Counted from the stretch's first letter, positions 26,114-36,325 are shown. The stretch: DNA of 55,826 nucleotides from Roseateles saccharophilus (GCF_004342485.1 NZ_SMBU01000034.1:1-55826), one strand, 5' to 3'. Translations and numbers: made by a program. The notes: generated by a model from the sequence alone, not told the origin.

Positions 26114-28522
26114 TCAGGAACTGGCCTGCCGGAAGGCCATCACGGCCTGATTGCGCAGGGTGCGAAGCAGCGAGAGTTCCTTGTCACCCAGCTGCACGAC
26201 GCCGGCCTCGGCATGGTCGGCGTAGATCAGGCCCAGCGGCGCGCCCTTGAGCATCAGCGGCAGCAGCAGGAAGCTGCGCGCATCCATCTCGGCCTTGAAC
26301 CAGGCCGGCAGCCGGGCCGAGATATTGGCCGCGCGGGCGTCCTGGATCAGCGTGTCCGCCCCCTTCAGGCAGACGGCGGCGAGCAGGTCGGGCGGCTGGC
26401 CGGTCAGGTCCACGCGCAGCAGCGGCGCCAGGCGCTCGACGTCCGCCCCCACGCCCAGGCGCCCGGTCAGCGTCTGGCCGCGCGCATCGCGCAGGCAGAA
26501 GATGACGCGGCGCAGGCCCAGGGCGCGGTAGATGGTCTCCAGGATCATGCGCAGCACGGCATTGAGCTGGAAGCTGTTGACCATCGCGTCGGTGATCTCC
26601 TGGATGCCGGCGGCCAGCAGCTCGCTGGGCTGCACGGGGCTTGGCGGCGCGCCGGCCTCGGTGCGCTCCAGCACCTGGGTGGCCGCCAGCTCGTGGGCCG
26701 TCAGCGAGTCGCCGACCGAAGGCGCCAGCGGCGCCAGCAGGCGCTGCGCACGCGAATCGCGCGGCAGGCGCAGGTCCAGGGCCTCGGTCATCTGTGCCAG
26801 GCGCTGGCGCGCGGTGTCGGCCGCATGCTCGAAGCTCTCGGCGCTCAGCCCCAGCGCGCGCGCATGCCGCTGGGCCAGCGCGCGCAGCTTGGCGTGGGCC
26901 TGCTCGGGCGGCGTCTGCATGATGAGGTCGGCCATGTCGTTGGACGCGCGGGCCAGCCAGCGCTGGCGCTCGGCGCCGTCCTCGATCAGCTTGGGCGGTG
27001 CCTCGCCGGTGGGCCGGCGCATCGCGCGCTGCAGGCTCTCGGGCAGGCCCCACTGGCGCGCCACGCCCAGGCCCAGGGCCTCGTAGCTCATGCCCAGCAC
27101 CTGGGCCGACGCGGCGGCCTCGCTGATCGGGGGCTGGCCGTCGTCGAGGGGGCTGACGAGGCGGCGCACGGCGCCGGCCTCCTCGGGGAAATAGAACTCC
27201 GTCAGCGTGCGGCCGAGATGGTGCAGCATCGCGCCGAGGAAGGCCTCCTCGGCGTCACGCGCATTGGCGCACAGCTCGCGCGCCAGCGAGGCGGCCATCA
27301 GCGAGCGCAGGAAGTCCTCGCGCAGCCGCTGCGCATGGCCCTTGTTCTCCATGCGCTCCAGCAGCACCAGGCTGAGGGCCAGATTGCGGATGCCGGCGAA
27401 GCCGATCAGCGCCACGGCGCGCGACACGGTGCTGATGCCGCCGCCGCCCGCATGCCGGTAGGCCGCCGTGTTGACCAGGCGCAGCAGCTTCTGCGTCAGC
27501 GCCACGTCCTTCAGGATCTCGTTGGACAGGCTGGACAGGCTCTCGTCCTCGGACTGCGTTAGGCGCTGGATGCGGCTGATGGCGTCGGACAGCGCCGGGA
27601 AGTCGCTCTTGTGGCGCATGCGGCGCAGCAGGAAGTCCAGCACCGGCGCGTCCCCCGCGTCGGCGGGCGGCTCGGCCACCGGGCGCAGCCAGGCCGCCAG
27701 CGCGTCGCGCATCAGCGCCGCGCTCGGCCAGCGCGCCGCGGGCTCGCGCGCCAGGCCGCGCTGCACGATGGCGCGCAGCGCATCGTCCACGTCGGCCGGC
27801 AGGCCCGAGGGCAGCACGAGGTCGGTCGTCTGCACGCGCTGGATGGCGCGCCAGGGGTCGGGGTCATGGTTCAGGCGCTGGCCGCTCAGCATCTCGGCCA
27901 GCATGACCGACGCCGCGAACACGTCCATCTGCGGATGCGGCGCCGCGCCGCGCGCGGCCTCGGGAGAGATGTAGCCGGGCGTGCCGACGACGCGGTTCGG
28001 CGTGTTGCTGCCGGGCGAGACGCGGGCCGCGATGCCGAAGTCCATCACCCGCGCCCGGCCGCGCGCGTCCAGCAGGATGTTGCTGGGCTTGAGGTCGCGG
28101 TGGACCAGGCCGGCGGCATGGGCAGCGGTCAGGCCGTCCAGCACGCCCAGCATCAGCGTGACGGCCTCGGCCGCCGTCGGGCGCGGGCCGGCGCGCAGGC
28201 GCTGGCTGAGCGTGCCGCCGCTGACGTACTCGAAGACGAGATAAGAGCGCCCGCCCTGGGTGTCGGCCTCGAAGACCGGCACGATATTGGGGTGGGTCAG
28301 CCGGCTGACGGCGCGGGCCTCGTGCAGCCACTCGTCGACGGTTCCGGCGTCACCGGCATCGGCGCTCGGGGGCTTGAGCAGCTTGACGGCCACCTCGCGA
28401 TCCAGCAGCGGGTCGTGCGCCAGCCAGACGGTGGCCTGTGCGCCCTCGCCCAGGCGCTGCAGCAGCCGGAAGCGGCCGAGTTGGGGGGGCAGGTCGTCGT
28501 CGGCCATTCGGTAGGCGGTCAT
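26114..28522 (-). CDS. Serine/threonine kinase fused to HDOD and GAF domains
   Basis: 802 residues. Residues 15-275 form an intact protein kinase: GEGAQATVWLA, Lys47 (REVAVKLL), Glu68, HRDLKPSNIL (D143, N148), and DFG (D161). About residues 290-540 are an HDOD domain (EILKDVALTQKLLRLVNTAAY; ALIGFAGIRNLALSLVLLERM). About 640-800 is a GAF domain. The ATG at 28522 overlaps the TGA of the next gene upstream (ATGA), so both are translationally coupled. HDOD proteins act in signalling and motility control; the substrate is unknown. Confidence 0.9.
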   Translation of the reverse strand: MTAYRMADDDLPPQLGRFRLLQRLGEGAQATVWLAHDPLLDREVAVKLLKPPSADAGDAGTVDEWLHEARAVSRLTHPNIVPVFEADTQGGRSYLVFEYVSGGTLSQRLRAGPRPTAAEAVTLMLGVLDGLTAAHAAGLVHRDLKPSNILLDARGRARVMDFGIAARVSPGSNTPNRVVGTPGYISPEAARGAAPHPQMDVFAASVMLAEMLSGQRLNHDPDPWRAIQRVQTTDLVLPSGLPADVDDALRAIVQRGLAREPAARWPSAALMRDALAAWLRPVAEPPADAGDAPVLDFLLRRMRHKSDFPALSDAISRIQRLTQSEDESLSSLSNEILKDVALTQKLLRLVNTAAYRHAGGGGISTVSRAVALIGFAGIRNLALSLVLLERMENKGHAQRLREDFLRSLMAASLARELCANARDAEEAFLGAMLHHLGRTLTEFYFPEEAGAVRRLVSPLDDGQPPISEAAASAQVLGMSYEALGLGVARQWGLPESLQRAMRRPTGEAPPKLIEDGAERQRWLARASNDMADLIMQTPPEQAHAKLRALAQRHARALGLSAESFEHAADTARQRLAQMTEALDLRLPRDSRAQRLLAPLAPSVGDSLTAHELAATQVLERTEAGAPPSPVQPSELLAAGIQEITDAMVNSFQLNAVLRMILETIYRALGLRRVIFCLRDARGQTLTGRLGVGADVERLAPLLRVDLTGQPPDLLAAVCLKGADTLIQDARAANISARLPAWFKAEMDARSFLLLPLMLKGAPLGLIYADHAEAGVVQLGDKELSLLRTLRNQAVMAFRQASS

Positions 28523-30396
28523 CAGCGGCCACTGCCGCGGCTGGCAAGGCGCTCGCGCAGCGGCGAGGCCGCCGGAGCCGGGGCCGGCGGCGCGGGCGTG
28601 TCCTGTGGTTGGCCGGCGCGCGGGGCGCCGGGGTTGAGGGCTTCCATCACCTCGCGCAGGCCCAGGCCCAGGGCCTTGGCATAGCGCCGCGTCGCGGCCT
28701 CGATGCCGGGGCGGCGCTTGGGCTCGGGCAGGCCGAGGGCATCGACCAGCTCGTTGGCGAAGCTGCAGGTCAGGCGCAGCGTGTCGGCATCGCTGCGCGG
28801 CGGGTGCACAGCCGCGTCCAGCGGCTGGCGCCGGATCATCTGCTGCAGCTCGTCGCCCAGGCCCCAGTGGCGGGCCACGGCGATGCCGAGGGAATCCAGG
28901 TCGCAGCCCAGCACGGCATAGGCCGCCGCCTGCTCGCTCATGCCCGGCGGGTTGGGCTGCTCCTCGGTCGGCTCGGGCGGCACCATCAGCTGGCGAATCT
29001 GCTGGGCATCGTCGGGGAAGTGATACTGCAGCAGCAGGCGGCCGAGGTTCTGCATGACCGTGATCAGGTGCACGACCTCGCCGTCATAGCCCGCCGGGCG
29101 CAGGGCCTGCGCGACCTGGGCGGCCTTGCCGACCCGGGCCATCAGCTGGCGCAGCATCTCGGCCGCCACCGGCGCCAGCGGCCCCGGCCAGGGCTTGAGG
29201 GCATTGGCCGCGAGCTGCAGGCCGTCCAGGCCCAGCATCTGGATGGCACGCTGCATGTTCAGCACCGTCTCGCCCTGGTGGCCGGCCTGCCTGAGCGCGT
29301 TGTTGACGCGGCGCACCAGCTCCAGGCTCAGGGCCATGTCCTTGAGCGCCAGTTCCGACAGCGCGCTGGCGTGCTTGGCCTCCAGGCCCGAACCGGCCGT
29401 GAAGCGGTGCAGGCCGGTCGTCGTCGTCGGCAGGTGGCCGATGCGCTGCAGCTTGTCCAGCAGCAGCACGACGGGGCCGCCGGTGTCGTAGGCCGCGGCC
29501 TGGCGCCAGCCATCCAGCGCGCGCCAGAAGCTGCGCGCCAGGTGGTAGCGCTGGCGCAGCTGGCGGTCGGTCGCGCGGTTGCAGATCGCGCGCAGCGGGT
29601 CGGGAATCGGGTGGGGCGTCTCCCAGCCCAGGCGCACCATTTCCCTGCCGATGGGCTGCATCTGCTGCACGACATGCTGCAGATCGTTCTCCTCCAGCAC
29701 GGGCCGGCCGCTGAGGATGCGGTTGAGCAGCAGGCCAACGCAGAGCACATCCTCCTCGGCCGATTCGCGCACTGCGCGGCGCGTGACGGCGTTGAAGTCC
29801 ACGGTGGCGGGGAAGACCTCCTGGGCCACCTCGAGGCCGATCAGCCTCACCCTGTCGGCGGCGTCGATGACGAGGCAGGCCGTCTGGATGTCACGGTGGG
29901 CGTGGCCGGCCTCATGGGCGAAGGCCAGGCCCTCCAGCAGCTGAGCCACCCAGCCGGCGGCGTCGATGGGCAGCGGCGCGTTCTGGCGCGCGAGGCGCTC
30001 GTCCAGCGTCTCGCCCAGGGCGCGGTCATAGGCGACATAGGGCCAGTTCTCGACATGGCCGATCTCGAAGGGCTGCGCCAGGTTGGGATGCTGCACGCGC
30101 TCCGCCCCCTGCGCCATGCGCAGCCAGTGCTCCAGGGCCGGCGCACTATTGGGCTTGTCGCGCGGCATGCACAGCATCAGCTCCTGGCTGTGGCGGGCAT
30201 CGAAGACGCGCCAGATCAGGCTGCGTGCGCTTTTCGAGAGCAAGGCGCGCAGCTCGAAGCGGCCGAAGCTCCTCAGCGGCGGGGCGGCGGGGCTGGTTTC
30301 AGACACGGCGACGTGGGCGGGACGGTAACAGTTGGTGTCCCTGCATTGGACTCCAGGCCGGCAGGGTCGAGCTTGCAGCCAAGCGTCGAAATGCAA
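28522..30396 (-). CDS. Pseudokinase fused to an HDOD domain
   Basis: 624 residues from a TTG at 30396 with a strong GGAGG seven bases upstream; GTG at 30306 is the alternative. The N-terminal half keeps the kinase layout (FGRFELRALLSKS; HRDIQTACLVI), but three catalytic residues are lost: the beta-3 Lys (LMLCM), the catalytic-loop Asn (Cys174), and the DFG Asp (Ile186). The HRD Asp169 remains. A second half is an HDOD domain (ALSELALKDMALSLELVRRVNNALR; AIQMLGLDGLQLAANAL). ATGA coupling to the active kinase-HDOD-GAF gene suggests a complex in which this protein scaffolds or activates its partner. Confidence 0.85.
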   Translation of the reverse strand: MHFDAWLQARPCRPGVQCRDTNCYRPAHVAVSETSPAAPPLRSFGRFELRALLSKSARSLIWRVFDARHSQELMLCMPRDKPNSAPALEHWLRMAQGAERVQHPNLAQPFEIGHVENWPYVAYDRALGETLDERLARQNAPLPIDAAGWVAQLLEGLAFAHEAGHAHRDIQTACLVIDAADRVRLIGLEVAQEVFPATVDFNAVTRRAVRESAEEDVLCVGLLLNRILSGRPVLEENDLQHVVQQMQPIGREMVRLGWETPHPIPDPLRAICNRATDRQLRQRYHLARSFWRALDGWRQAAAYDTGGPVVLLLDKLQRIGHLPTTTTGLHRFTAGSGLEAKHASALSELALKDMALSLELVRRVNNALRQAGHQGETVLNMQRAIQMLGLDGLQLAANALKPWPGPLAPVAAEMLRQLMARVGKAAQVAQALRPAGYDGEVVHLITVMQNLGRLLLQYHFPDDAQQIRQLMVPPEPTEEQPNPPGMSEQAAAYAVLGCDLDSLGIAVARHWGLGDELQQMIRRQPLDAAVHPPRSDADTLRLTCSFANELVDALGLPEPKRRPGIEAATRRYAKALGLGLREVMEALNPGAPRAGQPQDTPAPPAPAPAASPLRERLASRGSGR

Positions 30397-30466
30397 CGGA
30401 TTTCCTCCGGTTCATCCCGCAATCGACGGCTTGCGTGCATCAGCTCTCGGTCTCCGCGGCGCGGCC

Positions 30467-30499
30467 GGCCTCAACTGCTGAGCTGAGCCCCTACTTTGT
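30467..30499 (-). pseudogene. Diverged second copy of the hrpA 3' end
   Basis: This 33-base stretch matches the last coding bases and stop of hrpA (30552-30584) at 28 of 33 positions without gaps. In frame it reads HKVGAQLSS-stop beside the true DKVWAQLTS-stop. It lies 52 bp downstream of the hrpA stop. The spacer contains a small hairpin (ACTTGC...GCAAGT). Confidence 0.55.
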
Positions 30500-30555
30500 G
30501 GTTCCGGCATAACTTGCGCCAAAGGGGCAAGTGAGCCAACGCCGCAAAGCGGGCC

Positions 30556-33500
30556 TCAGCTTGTCAGCTGAGCCCATACTTTGTCCAGCCGCTTCACGCT
30601 GACGGGTTGGGGCGTGCGCAGTTCCTGGGCGAACAGGCTGACGCGCAGTTCCTCCAGCTGCCAGCGGAAGTCGTCCAGCCGCCCGTCCTTCACGCCCTTG
30701 AGTTCGGCCAGGCGGCGCGTGTAGCGCTGCTCCAGCGGCCTGACCTCGCTCATCAGCCGAGCGTCGCGAGCCGGGTCGGCGCGCAGCTTGTCCAGCCGGC
30801 CCGTGACGGCCTTCAGGTAGCGCGGCAGATGCTGCAGTTGGGCCCAGGGCGTGTCGAGCGCGAAGCGCTTGGGCGCCAGGCGCTGCAGCTGGGCCGTGAT
30901 GTCGTCGGACACGTCCTTGGCCGGGCGCGAGTCCTTGAGCTTGCGGCTGGCATTGGCCAGCTCCTGCAGCACGGCGTGCACGGCGCGGGCCACTTCCTGG
31001 GCGATCAGGTTGAGGCGGCTGCGGCCCTCCTCGATGCGCTTCTTGAACGCGAGCTGATCGGTGGGCAGCGGATCGCCCAGGAAGGCGCGGTCCAGCGCGA
31101 CGCCGATGATCTGGTCGCGCAGTTCCTCCGCAGTACCGAGGCCCATGAAGAGAACGGACATGCGCTGCAGGTCGGGAATGTTCTTCTCCAGGAACTTCAG
31201 CGGCTCCTTGAGCTGCAGCGCGATCAGGCGGCGCAGGCCGGCGCGGTGCTTCGCGGCGGCCACCTCGGGCTCGTCGAAAACCTCGATCTCCACATGGCCG
31301 CCCCTGTCGATCAGCGCCGGGAAGCCGATCAGCGTCTGGCCGCCCTTGCGCACCTCCAGCAGCTCGGGCAGCTCGCCGAAGCTCCAGTCCGTGTAGGCCT
31401 GGCCGGCGTCGCGCGCCGGCTCGGGCTTGTTGACGACCTCGGCGCGCACGCCCTTCCCTGCCACGGGTGCCGGCACCGGCTTGGGTGCCTCGGCGGCCGG
31501 CAGCTTCAGCGCCGCCAGCGCCTGGAATGCCGAGCGCGCCTGCCCGCCCAGCTCCGCCTTCAACGCGGCGAGCTGGCGGCCCTGGCCGAGCTGGCGGCCA
31601 TGCTCGTCGACGACGCGGAAGTTCATGAACAGATGCGGCGCCAGCTGTTCCAGCTTGAAGTCGTTGCGCTGCACGGCGAGCTGGGTACGGTCCTTCACGG
31701 CCCGCAGCAGCGTGTCCACCAGACCGCCGTGGCAGAAGGGCTGCAGCTCGACGAATTCGGCGACGAAATCCGGCAGCGGCGTGAGCCGCGCGCGCGGCTT
31801 CTGGTGCAGGCTCTTCAACAGCGCCATGACCTTGGCGGCCAGCATGCCGGGCACCAGCCACTCGGCGCGCTCCTCGCTGACCTGGTTCAGCGCAAAGATG
31901 GGCACGGTCACCGTCAGGCCGTCGCGTGCATCGCCGGGCTGGTGCAGGTAGTTGGCCGCGCAGTCCACGCCACCCAGGCGGATGACCTTGGGGAAGGCCT
32001 CGCTGGTGACGCCCGCGGCCTCGTGGCGCATCAGCTCGTCCTGGCTGAGCTGCAGCAGCTTGTCATCGCCCTTGCTGGCCTCGCGCCACCATTTCAGCAG
32101 CGTGGCGCCGGAGAACACCTGCGCCGGCAGCTTGTCGTCGTAGAAGGCGTAGATCAGCTCGTCGTCCACCAGTACGTCCTGGCGGCGCGACTTGTGCTCC
32201 AGCGCCTCCACCTTGCTGATCTGGCGGCGGTTGTGGGCGATGAAGGGCAGCTGGCGCACGAGGTCCTCGGGCAGATCGTCGTTGACCAGGCCCTCGCGGA
32301 TGAAGATCTCGCGCGCGGCCTTGGCATCCACGCGGCCGAAGTTCACGCGTTTGCCGCTGTACAGCACGATGCCGTAGAGCGTCGCCCGTTCGAGCGCCAC
32401 GACCTCGGCGGCCTTCTTCTCCCAGTGCGGCTCCAGCAGCTGCGTCTTGATGAGGTGGCCGGCGATGGGCGGCAGCCACTGCGGCTCGATGTTGGCGAGG
32501 CCCCGGCCATAGAGCCGCGAGGTGTCCACCAACTCGGCCGCGACGATCCAGCGGCCCGGCTTCTTGCTGAGGTGGGCACCCGGGTGACGGTAGAACTTGA
32601 TGCCGCGCGCGCCGAGGTACCAGTCCTCGTCGTCGCTCTTCTGGCCGATATTGCCCAGCAGGCCGGCCAGCATGGACAGGTGCACCTGCTCGTAGGTGGC
32701 CGCGCTCTGGTTCAGCCGCCAGCCGTGCTCGGCGACGACGGTCTGCAGCTGCGAGTGCACGTCGCGCCACTCGCGCACGCGGCGCGGGCTGACGAAGCTC
32801 TCGCGCAGCAGGGCCTCGTGCTTGCGGTGCGACAGCTTGTGCTCGCCCTCGCCGCCACGGCTGTCACCCAGCCATTTCCACAGCTTCAGATAGCCCATGA
32901 ACTCCGACTTCTCGTCGTCGAACTTCTTGTGCTTCTCGTCGGCGGCCTGGGCCGCTTCCTGCGGGCGGTCGCGCACGTCCTGGCCGGACAGCGCCGACGC
33001 GATGACCAGCACCTCGGTCAGCGCGTCACGCGTGCGCGCCTCCAGGATCATGCGGCCCACGCGCGGGTCCAGCGGCAGGCGCGACAGCTCCTTGCCGAGC
33101 GGCGTCAGCTCGTTCGCGTCGTCGGTGGCACCCAGCTCGTTGAGCAGCTGGTAGCCATCGGCGATCGCCTTCGGTCTTGGCGCCTCGATGAAGGGGAAGC
33201 GTTCCACCTCGCCCAGGTGCAGCGACTTCATGCGCAGGATGACGCCGGCGAGGCTGGAGCGCAGGATCTCGGGGTCGGTGAAGCGCGGGCGCTCGTTGAA
33301 CTCCTTCTCGCTGTACAGCCGCACGCAGATGCCGTTGCTGACACGGCCGCAGCGGCCGGCGCGCTGGTTGGCCGCAGCCTGGCTGATGTTCTCGATCAGC
33401 AGCTGCTCGACCTTGTTGCGGTAGCTGTAGCGCTTGACCCGCGCCAGGCCCGGGTCGATGACGTAGCGGATGCCCGGCACCGTGAGGGACGTCTCGGCCA

Positions 33501-34398
33501 CGTTGGTGGCCAGCACGATGCGGCGCGCGCCATGCGGCTCGAAGACCTTGTTCTGCTCGGCCTCCGACAGGCGCGAGAACAGCGGCAGGATGTCCACGCC
33601 CGGCGGGTGGTGCTTGCGCAACGCCTCGGCCGCCTCGCGGATCTCGCGCTCGCCGGGCAGGAAGACCAGCACGTCGCCGCCGCCCTCTCTCCACAGCTCG
33701 TCCACCGCGTCGCAGATGGCACTGTTGAGGTCGTACTCGCGGCTTTCCTCGAAGGGGCGATAGCGCTGCTCGACGGGGAATAGCCGGCCGCTGACCATCA
33801 GCACCGGCGCGGGGCCCCTGCTGGACTCGAAGTGCTTCGCGAAGCGCTCGGCGTCGATGGTGGCCGAGGTGACGACGATCTTCAGGTCGGGCCGGCGCGG
33901 CAGCAGCTCGCGCAGATAGCCGAGCAGGAAGTCGATGTTGAGGCTGCGCTCGTGGGCCTCGTCGATGATCAGCGTGTCATAGGCCTTCAGCAGCGGGTCG
34001 CTCTGCGTCTCGGCCAGCAGGATGCCGTCGGTCATCAGCTTGACCGAGGCGCCCTTGGTGAGCCGGTCCTGGAAGCGCACTTTGTAGCCCACCACGTCGC
34101 CCAGCGGCGTGTTCAGCTCCTCGGCGATGCGCTTGGCCACGCTGCTGGCGGCGATGCGGCGCGGCTGGGTGTGGCCGATCAGGCCGCCGCCGTTGACACG
34201 CCCGCGGCCCATCGCCAGCGCGATCTTGGGCAGCTGGGTGGTCTTGCCGGAGCCGGTCTCGCCGCAGACGATGACGACCTGGTGCTCCGCGAGCGCGGCC
34301 ATGATCTCGTCGCGGCGCAACGAGACGGGCAGGCTTTCGGGGAAGGAAATGGAAAGAGCCGGCTGAACTGGCCGGCTCTCTTGACGTTCAGAATTCAT
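30556..34398 (-). CDS. hrpA: ATP-dependent RNA helicase HrpA
   Basis: 1280 residues, full length for HrpA. DEAH-box helicase: Walker A GETGSGKTT (from residue 46), HTQPRRIAA, DEAH (146-149), SAT (178-180), then LATNVAETSLTVPGIRYVIDPG and QRAGRCGRV of the second RecA lobe. HA2/OB and a long C-terminal DUF3418 region follow. E. coli HrpA acts in mRNA processing and in rescuing stalled ribosomes. The gene stands alone on the minus strand. A duplicated 3' end follows its stop. Confidence 0.96.
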   Translation of the reverse strand: MNSERQESRPVQPALSISFPESLPVSLRRDEIMAALAEHQVVIVCGETGSGKTTQLPKIALAMGRGRVNGGGLIGHTQPRRIAASSVAKRIAEELNTPLGDVVGYKVRFQDRLTKGASVKLMTDGILLAETQSDPLLKAYDTLIIDEAHERSLNIDFLLGYLRELLPRRPDLKIVVTSATIDAERFAKHFESSRGPAPVLMVSGRLFPVEQRYRPFEESREYDLNSAICDAVDELWREGGGDVLVFLPGEREIREAAEALRKHHPPGVDILPLFSRLSEAEQNKVFEPHGARRIVLATNVAETSLTVPGIRYVIDPGLARVKRYSYRNKVEQLLIENISQAAANQRAGRCGRVSNGICVRLYSEKEFNERPRFTDPEILRSSLAGVILRMKSLHLGEVERFPFIEAPRPKAIADGYQLLNELGATDDANELTPLGKELSRLPLDPRVGRMILEARTRDALTEVLVIASALSGQDVRDRPQEAAQAADEKHKKFDDEKSEFMGYLKLWKWLGDSRGGEGEHKLSHRKHEALLRESFVSPRRVREWRDVHSQLQTVVAEHGWRLNQSAATYEQVHLSMLAGLLGNIGQKSDDEDWYLGARGIKFYRHPGAHLSKKPGRWIVAAELVDTSRLYGRGLANIEPQWLPPIAGHLIKTQLLEPHWEKKAAEVVALERATLYGIVLYSGKRVNFGRVDAKAAREIFIREGLVNDDLPEDLVRQLPFIAHNRRQISKVEALEHKSRRQDVLVDDELIYAFYDDKLPAQVFSGATLLKWWREASKGDDKLLQLSQDELMRHEAAGVTSEAFPKVIRLGGVDCAANYLHQPGDARDGLTVTVPIFALNQVSEERAEWLVPGMLAAKVMALLKSLHQKPRARLTPLPDFVAEFVELQPFCHGGLVDTLLRAVKDRTQLAVQRNDFKLEQLAPHLFMNFRVVDEHGRQLGQGRQLAALKAELGGQARSAFQALAALKLPAAEAPKPVPAPVAGKGVRAEVVNKPEPARDAGQAYTDWSFGELPELLEVRKGGQTLIGFPALIDRGGHVEIEVFDEPEVAAAKHRAGLRRLIALQLKEPLKFLEKNIPDLQRMSVLFMGLGTAEELRDQIIGVALDRAFLGDPLPTDQLAFKKRIEEGRSRLNLIAQEVARAVHAVLQELANASRKLKDSRPAKDVSDDITAQLQRLAPKRFALDTPWAQLQHLPRYLKAVTGRLDKLRADPARDARLMSEVRPLEQRYTRRLAELKGVKDGRLDDFRWQLEELRVSLFAQELRTPQPVSVKRLDKVWAQLTS

Positions 34399-34423
34399 TG
34401 CAGCGGGATTGTCCCGCAGCTGC

Positions 34424-34816
34424 TCACGCCTCGCGCGGGAAGTAGCTGATGACCTGGATCACCGCGCCCTGCGGGTCCTGCAACACGGCCATGCGGCCGA
34501 CGGTCGGGATGTCGAAGGGGCCGGCGCAGACCGTGGCGCCCAGGCCCTTGGCCTTCTCCACGGTCGCGTCGCAGGACGCCACCGTGACATAGGCGCCCCA
34601 CATGGCCGGCCCGGGTTGCTGCTGCTGCATGACGCCGCCGACCGCGACCTCGCCCACCTTGATGACGTGGTAGTCGCCCTGGCCGAGGTTCATCGTGTCG
34701 AAGCCCCAGCCGAACAGCGTGCCGTAGAACTCGCTGGCCTTCTTGGGGTCGGGGCTGGACAGCTCGTTCCAGCTGAAGGCGCCGGGGGTCATGTAGACGT
34801 CTTGATAGTCCTTCAT
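34424..34816 (-). CDS. VOC (glyoxalase/bleomycin resistance) family protein
   Basis: 130 residues, two beta-alpha-beta-beta-beta units: PGAFSWNELSSPDPKKASEFYGTLFGWGF and GAYVTVASCDATVEKAKGLGATV, ending with MAVLQDPQGAVIQVI. Metal-dependent VOC enzymes vary widely; no substrate can be given. GGAG lies eight bases before the ATG. It precedes hrpA on the same strand and is divergent from argA. Confidence 0.85.
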   Translation of the reverse strand: MKDYQDVYMTPGAFSWNELSSPDPKKASEFYGTLFGWGFDTMNLGQGDYHVIKVGEVAVGGVMQQQQPGPAMWGAYVTVASCDATVEKAKGLGATVCAGPFDIPTVGRMAVLQDPQGAVIQVISYFPREA

Positions 34817-34890
34817 CGCAGTCTCCGGTTTGGGGGGACTCGGATCGTCGGCAGCGCGGATGACAGCGTCAAGTCCGCTTCGTCAGGCCG

Positions 34891-34904
34891 CACAATTCCG
34901 TCCC
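34891..34904 (+). promoter_or_regulatory. -10-like element placed for a leaderless argA transcript
   Basis: CACAAT (34891-34896) ends eight bases before the ATG. The intervening TCCGTCCC block is almost identical to the one before the PurM-like gene at 23311. There is no ribosome site. The -35 region is not clear. Confidence 0.35.
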
Positions 34905-36248
34905 ATGACCGGCCTTGTCTTTCCCCACACCTTCGTGCCCTGGTTCCGCGCCGTGGCGCCCTATATCCACGCCTACCGGGGCGAGACCTTCGTCGTCGGC
35001 ATGCCGGGCGAGCTGATCGCCGCCGGCAAGCTCAACGCCTTCGTGCAGGACCTGGCCATCCTGCACGCGATGGGCATCAAGATCGTGCTGGTGCACGGTT
35101 TCCGGCCGCAGGTCAACGAGCAACTGGCCGCCAAGGGCCAGGTGCCGCGCTTCAGCCACGGCCGGCGCATCACCGACGCCGTGGCCCTGGACTGCGCCCA
35201 GGAAGCCGCCGGCCAGCTGCGCTTCGAGATCGAGGCGGCCTTCAGCCAGGGCCTGCCCAACACGCCGATGGCCAATGCCACCGTGCGCGTCGTCTCCGGC
35301 AACTTCCTGACCGCGCGGCCGGTCGGCATCGTCGATGGCGTGGACTTCCAGCATTCCGGCCTGGTGCGCAAGGTCGACGGTGCCGCCATCCAGCGCGCCA
35401 TCGACATCGGCGCCATCGTGCTGCTGTCGCCCTTCGGCTTCTCGCCCACGGGCGAGGCCTTCAACCTGAGCATGGAGGACGTGGCCACCTCCACCGCCAT
35501 CGCTCTGCAGGCCGACAAGCTGCTCTTCGTCTGCGAATCCGCCGGCGTGCCCGAGGACCCGAACGACCCCGACAGCGCCATCGACACCGAGCTGGCCCTG
35601 GCCGACGCCGAGCGCATGCTGGCCAAGGCTGCCCCCCACCCCGATCCGACCGACGCCGCCTTCTATCTGCGCCACTGCGCCGAGGCCTGCCGCGCCGGCG
35701 TCGAGCGCTCGCACATCATCCCCTTCGCGGTGGACGGGGCGCTGCTGCAGGAGGTCTACACCCACGATGGCATCGGCACCATGGTGGTCGACGAAAAGCT
35801 CGAAAGCCTGCGCGAGGCCAGTTCCGACGACGTGGCCGGCATCATCAAGCTCATCGAGCCCTTCGAGCGCGACGGCACATTGGTCAAGCGCAGCCGCACG
35901 GAAATCGAGCGCGACGCCGAGATGTACACGGTCATCGAGCACGACGGCGTCATCTTCGGCTGCGCGGCGCTTTATCCCTATGTTGAAGCCCGCACCGCCG
36001 AAATGGCCGCGCTGACGGTATCCGCCGAAGTGCAGGGCCAGGGCGACGGCGACCGGCTGCTGAAAAGAATCGAGCAGCGCGCCAAGGCCATGGGCCTGGA
36101 CAGCATCTTCGTGCTGACGACGCGCACGATGCACTGGTTCATCAAACGCGGTTTCCAGCAGGTCGACCCCGAATGGCTGCCGGAGGAGCGCAAGCGCAAA
36201 TACAACTGGGACCGCCGCTCGCTGGTACTGGTCAAGAAATTCAACTAA
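34905..36248 (+). CDS. argA: Amino-acid N-acetyltransferase (N-acetylglutamate synthase)
   Basis: 447 residues, two domains as in classical ArgA: an amino-acid-kinase-like regulatory domain ([51 protein letters not shown]) and a C-terminal GNAT domain ([40 protein letters not shown]). It makes N-acetylglutamate, the first step of arginine synthesis, and is usually inhibited by arginine. The ATG at 34905 matches the family start; upstream codons to 34830 are unlikely. No ribosome site is visible. Confidence 0.95.
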   Translation: MTGLVFPHTFVPWFRAVAPYIHAYRGETFVVGMPGELIAAGKLNAFVQDLAILHAMGIKIVLVHGFRPQVNEQLAAKGQVPRFSHGRRITDAVALDCAQEAAGQLRFEIEAAFSQGLPNTPMANATVRVVSGNFLTARPVGIVDGVDFQHSGLVRKVDGAAIQRAIDIGAIVLLSPFGFSPTGEAFNLSMEDVATSTAIALQADKLLFVCESAGVPEDPNDPDSAIDTELALADAERMLAKAAPHPDPTDAAFYLRHCAEACRAGVERSHIIPFAVDGALLQEVYTHDGIGTMVVDEKLESLREASSDDVAGIIKLIEPFERDGTLVKRSRTEIERDAEMYTVIEHDGVIFGCAALYPYVEARTAEMAALTVSAEVQGQGDGDRLLKRIEQRAKAMGLDSIFVLTTRTMHWFIKRGFQQVDPEWLPEERKRKYNWDRRSLVLVKKFN

Positions 36249-36325
36249 GCCCCGCGGCGCCCGCAGTGCCGGGCCGGCGCGCTAAAGTGCCGGCCGTTTT
36301 CTTTCTCGTGTTTCAGGAGTCCGTC

